From NCBI GenBank assembly GCA_963920665.1, contig OY987273.1, forward strand, positions 5,768,501 to 5,832,500: a stretch of 64,000 nucleotides of DNA. Direction: 5' to 3'. Shown here in pieces: positions 59,636-64,000 of this stretch; the stretch's first letter is position 1, and the number at the start of each line of letters is the position of its first letter. Origin of the DNA: Straminergon stramineum. Its lineage: Eukaryota > Streptophyta > Bryopsida > Hypnales > Calliergonaceae. The notes beneath the pieces were generated by a model. It made no database searches and had not been told where the DNA came from. It was given only the letters and a program-made list of their open reading frames with translations. The position numbers were made by a program, and so were the translations under genes.

Positions 59636-60085
59636 AGGCACATAAACCGTAACCGATGATTATTGCGGCCCCATAAACACCAAAATGCAGTAAATTTGAG
59701 TCTTACATATTTAACGATCCAACAACTAAAAGTAGAAGATGTACAATACATCACCCACAAAATGTGTTATAATTATAAAGAAGTTCAATTGTTACAATAA
59801 GTTTTCCATTTTTTTGGCTATTCTGGCTGTCACGCTAGTTCCAGTAGCTCTTTCACTTTCTTTTCTGTTGTGCATTATAACAAGTGATATTAAAATTGTA
59901 ATGTATTCCTCCAAAGTATGAATGACCCAAGTATTGAGTTTTATATACACTTTCCAAAATCATTTTTGTATGTAAGGGCTCGACACCTATACTACGAAAG
60001 CATACTATATGTGTGATTTACTCTTCAGAATTTCCACTACCCAAAGAATCTCTAGCCCACGGCTATATCCATTGTCCTTTTTCTT
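59636..60085. other. No gene
   Basis: Noncoding DNA between the element 3 subterminal repeats and gene X. No recognisable structure. Confidence 0.5.
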
Positions 60086-60790
60086 CTATTCTCGCAAACT
60101 TTGTCGCCTTTGAAGCTTAATGAGCTTCCGATCCCACGCATCGAAAAATGGAAGAGTGCGTCGACTTGGCGGAACTCCATCGTGAGTCTTTGTCTTCCAC
60201 ACGCCTAGGGACTTGACACGATCCAACAGAATTGGAGGTTGCTGAGAACAACCACCTATAGAACCTTCAATTATTCTGTTTTTCAACAACAATGCTTCTG
60301 TGACGGGGAAGGACATAGGGACATGTGTGTCGTCATACAACTACCTCTGCGGCACTCTGACTACGGCAGACAACGACCTTTGTGACATTGTAGCAGCCGT
60401 GGGCCATAAAGGAGAAGGTGAGCATGACTTTGACAGACGAGGAGCTCCATTTGGCGGACTATCCACCATACTGTTGTCCACGGGCTTAAGGGAGAAGTCC
60501 ATTGTGGAATTTGCTGTAGCCGCAGAGCACAGGAAGTTCCCCGTGCTGAGGATTGCATTCTAGCCATACTCCATGAACGAATTAGCCGATGTTGTGCAGG
60601 TTAGACTTGCATTTTGAATTGGAGACGATAGTGTACGGAGGGCCTGAAACGAAAATTGATACCCAAGATTTGCATCAATGAAGAGCAATGAGAGAAGAGA
60701 AGACACACAAACCAATTGTCCCAGCATATGGCAAATCTTTGATAAAAGCACCCATCGAACCAAATAAGGACGGATCACCCTAAAACACTC
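60086..60790 (-). pseudogene. Gene X of element 3
   Basis: Minus-strand coding region: possible N-terminal exon near 60560-60778, then SAATANSTMDFSLKPVDNS, MVDSPPNGAPRLSKSCSPSP, a TAG, LYDDTHVPMSFPVTEALLLK, and a C-terminal THDGVPPSRRTLPFFDAWD ending KLIKLQRRQSLRE. It matches gene X of element 1 in order. Ser/Pro-rich in the middle with a basic C-terminus. Only one in-frame stop, a TAG, is seen in the main part. Function unknown; retention in two elements suggests it matters to them. Confidence 0.5.
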
Positions 60791-60934
60791 CTAGAAGCAT
60801 TCAACAGCGCTTTAAAAATAAAGGCACTCCAAGGTATTAAAGCTTTCTTGTTTTATTCATACCGAAAATATTTTTTACAATATACAATATTACAAATCCA
60901 AAAACTATGTACAATTAAGATCGATGTGACCTAA
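60765..60934. repeat. P2-type palindromes between gene X and FCP1-like gene
   Basis: Two decayed 19-nt copies at 60765-60783 (TAAGGACGGATCACCCTAA) and 60916-60934 (TAAGATCGATGTGACCTAA), related to the P2 consensus TTAGGTCGANTCGACCTAA. Confidence 0.5.
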
Positions 60935-61027
60935 AACACAATGTCGAAGACAAATTTTGATGACATCGCACAACATTTGTAGCTAATTTAAATACTAATC
61001 ATCATAAGCCAAAGTCTATCTGAAACT

Positions 61028-62256
61028 CGCAGATGTCTGAACTACTTCCATTAGCCTATTGTACTCTCGACGATTTTGTTCCTCGCAGAGCATCCGCCAC
61101 CCCATTTTCCCCGAACTCTTCTCTCTAAACAACTTCAACCCTTGCTCACGCGCCGCATGAAGGCGCTTGAACTAGGGGAGAAGGATGTCTACAAGAAATG
61201 TATCCTTTGGTCCATTCCCCTTGTTCGACCATGTGTCCGGGAGAACTACATTCTCCAGCTTGTTCAATATGTGCTTCATCGGGCTGTCGTCTACCATAAT
61301 AGTATTCTCAAACGTAAAATTCCCTCGTGAGCCATTGAACAGCGTGCTGAGGTTTTTCAGAAATAGCCACTTGCTCATACCGGGTTCCTTGAAAGTAGTG
61401 ATCTTTCCAAAACCATCCTTGCACTTCAATGTTGTGCACGAGTCTTGTTCGAGTACAAGGAAGGGCATTTCCAGACCAACGAATAGATGTTTATAAACAC
61501 CTTCGGTGTTCAACATCGTCATTGAGCTCCAGACCAAAACGATAGCTATCGTTCCTAACTCTCTTAGGAATTCTAAACAATTTGGCCGGACATAGATTTC
61601 TTTCTTCCCCACCACTGTGGGGACTGTGGCAGAGTGCCCTTGCAAGGATCCCCCTATGTGACTATACCAACCTTTGGACTTAATATCATCCCAAACACAT
61701 AATATTCCATTGAGGTCCAAGACAATGTTCAACCACTTGTCTGCCCCCCTAGACCTCAGCGGACGTTTGACCTCCTCCGACGTCCCTCCACGAAGACAAC
61801 GAGAACCCGATCCCTACTATCAAACGGATGAATGCGCAGCCAATTACTAGAGTACACTAGCACATTTTGAAGAGACAAAATGAAAGACAAACAATAACTA
61901 CACAAACACACGCATGACTGTCGATAATAGAAACAAGGAGAATACGAGGCAATTGCAAGCAAATTATGTAAATTACCTTGTCAAGAGTTGCTCTAGGCGA
62001 AGCATTATCCTCCTCCCCAACCTTTAGGTCCGCACCTTGATCTTTGACCTCTATGTGAATGTCACCTAGTAGGGATAAGTCATCTTCTAGAAGAAAAGGT
62101 TCCTTCGATGGCTCAGCATTTTGCTTTGGAGCCCTGACATCTGATTGCAAGGGCTGAGTCTCTTCTTTAGAAATGTCATCAACCAAGAGAGCAGGTTGTT
62201 TTGTTGGAGATTTAGAAATGGATGTGGAAGGCACAACATCGACATCAATTGAGCCT
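61028..62256 (-). CDS. FCP1/SCP-like HAD phosphatase, copy II (element 3)
   Basis: Best preserved of the three copies. Exon 1 (about 62256-61977): acidic, with LLVDDISKEE and LLEDDLSLLGD, ending at a GTAATT donor. Exon 2 (from about 61760): LNIVLDLNGILCVWDD (motif I, DxN), YVRPNCLEFLREL, IAIVLVWSSMTM (motif II), NTIMVDDSPMKHILNKLENV (motif III, VDDSP) and LPDTWSNKGNGPKDTF. After a single TAG (61172) the frame continues plausibly as FKRLHAAREQGLKLFREK to SASFR. FCP1-type enzymes act on phosphoserine in nuclear proteins. The Asn replacing the second Asp of motif I is shared with copy I, so activity is uncertain. Confidence 0.7.
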
Positions 62257-62446
62257 ACGATTGAGGAATTTATACAAAAATAATTTGTAAGAATTCCATA
62301 TATGAATTCCTGAAGTTTTAGTAAATAAGATACAAAAAATCATCGTCAAAATTTAGAACTCCATCATTCAATCCACCGTACGTTCATTTTCAAAATATTA
62401 TTGGTATACTACAAAACCTACAACTACATCAAGGCTATGTTACACA

Positions 62447-62465
62447 TGAGCTCGAGTCGCCCTAA
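62447..62465. repeat. P2-type palindrome
   Basis: TGAGCTCGAGTCGCCCTAA, matching the P2 consensus at 15 of 18 arm positions, between the methyltransferase-like and FCP1-like genes of element 3. Confidence 0.55.
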
Positions 62466-62499
62466 ACTATACAAATGACATCGAGTGATACACATTCTC

Positions 62500-64000
62500 T
62501 CAACCTTCTGGTGTAGTCCTTTGTGATGGAGTGATTATCCCGAACTTGATGGAATTGGCTTGAACAGGTTGGACATTAGTGGCAACATTGATATACTAGT
62601 CTGCAGCAGCCACAACGTCAGCCTCTGCAGGAGGGGGATTGGTAGGACACAACTCACTTGGGGAAGGCGGAAGAGGCATGGCAAAATCAGGAGGAGGAGG
62701 GGGAGGCACAACAGAAGCAGGAGCAGGCAAAGGCACAATAGACGGAGGCCGCATGATTTGCCCAGGCTTTGCTAAATTGGAACCTCCATTGTTCAAGGAC
62801 CTTAACGATTGACCATCCAGCATCAAATGAGGACCGGAAGTACTAGGAGGAAGTGCCGCTAGTGGTTGTGCACCCTGAAGCTGATTGAGGATGGAAGCAA
62901 AATTATTATCACTTTTCTCTGCTTGCAGCAAGATGAACTCCTGTATCTTGTCCATCCACTGGTTCGTCTGTTGGTACATTGCCATTGTCGCTGCCGAATC
63001 CAACAACCGTTTGTTCCTCAACTCTACGATTTGAGTGGCATAGTCTTCCTGGTTGTCAGACTGCCTCTTCCGTTTCCCACTTACATCTTGGCATGCCGAC
63101 GACGGTGGAGTACTGGAAGGCTGCGCCTCCATGGTGTGCATCTCTACCGTTGGCCCTGATGACGCAGAAGACCCCCGAATACTCTGAGAGAGGTTGATGG
63201 GCGTGACATCGTCGTCTCCAATGCCATAGTGAGCCCCCTCCTCATCATCTGTGGACAGGTCCACACTCTACGACGACGGCCCTACTTGCGATGAGGGAAA
63301 TCCAGGTAAAGATGGCGTATACGGCAAATCCCAAGCTGATTTCCGCCTCCTCTTGTTAGATACAGGCATCATAGGCGTTGCACCAGCACTGGGCTTCCTG
63401 CTAAATCTATCTTTGTCCACGAAATAGCCCTTCAGAAGGAAATCGTTTTTGTCCAACGATTTTTCCAACTCCGCTATGGTCATCCAACTATCAAACTCGT
63501 TTAATGTTCCGACTGCGAAAATGTTATATCCCATCATCTACGACAAATCCAAATTAACAAGTCCATTATACGAAGCGTACCTAATGTGATTAGGTCGAAC
63601 CCACCTAAAAACACTATTTCAATCGAGCCTACGAGTATTCAAGTTATCACCCTACCTACTTAGGTCGACTCGACCTAACTCAGCAAACTCAGATAAATGA
63701 ATACTGAACGACTAAACATTGTATCGTAGTTGCTACTTCAGGTCGATTTGACCTAGAAGGGACTCACCATCGCTGCACAAGTGAACTTTGCACCACCAAA
63801 TAGCGACATCACACTTCTCCCTCCCATAGCAAACCTATCCAGGATATGAAGATAGAATTCCATTCTTAGCTCTGTGTTGTGAATTCTATATTGCAGCTCA
63901 TTGTACGTCTTGGGCTTCTTGAATACGTCGATGTCTGGAGCGCGATATGCTGGCTTCGGGATGCGGATGATAGCATTGTCCGGACTCTGCAAGAATGTGA
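62500..64000 (-). CDS. DNA methyltransferase-like cargo gene, C-terminal part (element 3)
   Basis: Enters from the right edge. The first exon (to 63768) has NAIIRIPKPAYRAPDIDVF, HNTELRMEFYLHILDRF and SVMSLFGGAKFTCAAM, like the terminal motif I region of N4/N6 DNA methylases. Intron 63538-63767 has GTGAGT and TAG ends and is at the same codon position as in element 1. The last exon begins MMGYNIFAVGTLNEFDSW, then LDKNDFLLKGYF, basic NKRRRKS, acidic STDDEEG, GKRKRQSD, a helical QWMDKIQEFILLQAEK, and a Pro-rich tail (PPPPPPDF). In-frame TAGs at 63268 and 62596; the frame ends at TGA 62500. The ParB-like part, if present, lies outside the window. Confidence 0.55.
63590..63756. repeat. P2 palindromes in the methyltransferase-like gene intron
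   Basis: Three 19-nt palindromes at 63590-63608, 63660-63678 (TTAGGTCGACTCGACCTAA, perfect apart from its centre) and 63738-63756, all inside the 230-bp intron. Same geometry (9+1+9) and the same inner TCGANTCGA as P1, but different arms. Confidence 0.85.

Larger units (their letters stand above)
59541..64000. mobile_element. Element 3 (left part): second cargo-carrying transposon
   Basis: Begins AACACAATATTCATTAAAAT, which matches 17-18 of 25 positions with the ends of element 1 and the 3723 MITE. The point of insertion is fixed independently by the break in family III copy C; the presumed target sequence is CTAG (59537-59540). Inside lie subterminal repeats, gene X (-), FCP1-like (-) and methyltransferase-like (-) genes, the same order and strand as in element 1. 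It continues past the window edge. Confidence 0.75.

Noticed and set aside
1..64000. tRNA or rRNA genes
   Set aside because: I saw no cloverleaf with conserved A/B box spacing and no rRNA-like conserved blocks; a dedicated scan would be needed to exclude decayed tRNAs.

Overview
The window looks like nuclear DNA of a land plant. It is AT-rich, has degenerate interstitial tracts of the plant telomere type (AACCCTA/TTTAGGG), and is packed with old, nested transposable elements (a CACTA/EnSpm Tnp2, a hAT transposase, MITEs). I recognise no ordinary single-copy host gene. The style of the element proteins suggests a non-seed plant (moss, lycophyte or fern), but that is only an impression. Almost every coding region is broken by in-frame stops, mostly TAG.

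The most notable content is what appears to be a family of giant, cargo-carrying DNA transposons. Element 1 (17020-40726, 23.7 kb) has 27-bp perfect terminal inverted repeats (TIRs) and a matching 4-bp target duplication, AGAG. From the left it holds a cargo gene 'X' (-), an FCP1-like HAD phosphatase gene (-), a long gene (-) combining a ParB-like domain with a DNA N4/N6-methyltransferase-like domain, a 5-kb AT-rich arm ending in telomere-like repeats, an array of 19-bp palindromes, and a transposase-like gene (+) with DN....NKN and GHTHEDID motifs next to the right end. Element 3 (59541 to the window edge) starts with a related TIR exactly where another gene is broken and carries X, FCP1-like and methyltransferase-like genes in the same order. 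Element 2 runs from before the window to about 48121; its AT-rich arm, telomere-like tract, palindrome array and transposase-like gene repeat the order seen in element 1. A 255-bp MITE (3723-3977) has the same type of ends.

Each large element carries its own palindrome family (P1 in element 1, P2 in element 3, P3 in element 2). The same intron of the methyltransferase-like gene carries P1 in one element and P2 in the other.

Layout: 1-5335, left part of element 2 (AT-rich arm, MITE, P3 array, N-terminus of its transposase-like gene). About 5336-44761, probably a CACTA element with Tnp2 (-), a TNPA-like ORF (+) and an FCP1-like gene (+); element 1 sits inside the last of these. 44762-48121, remainder of the element 2 transposase-like gene and its right end. 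48122-51960, mostly anonymous. 51978-59178, a hAT transposase pseudogene with a palindrome-bearing minisatellite, probably in an intron, into which a 3.5-kb 'family III' element (54467-57970, TG...CA ends, TAAGC duplication) has jumped. Another family III copy (18163-21531) splits gene X of element 1. A third, partial copy (59179-59540) is cut by element 3.
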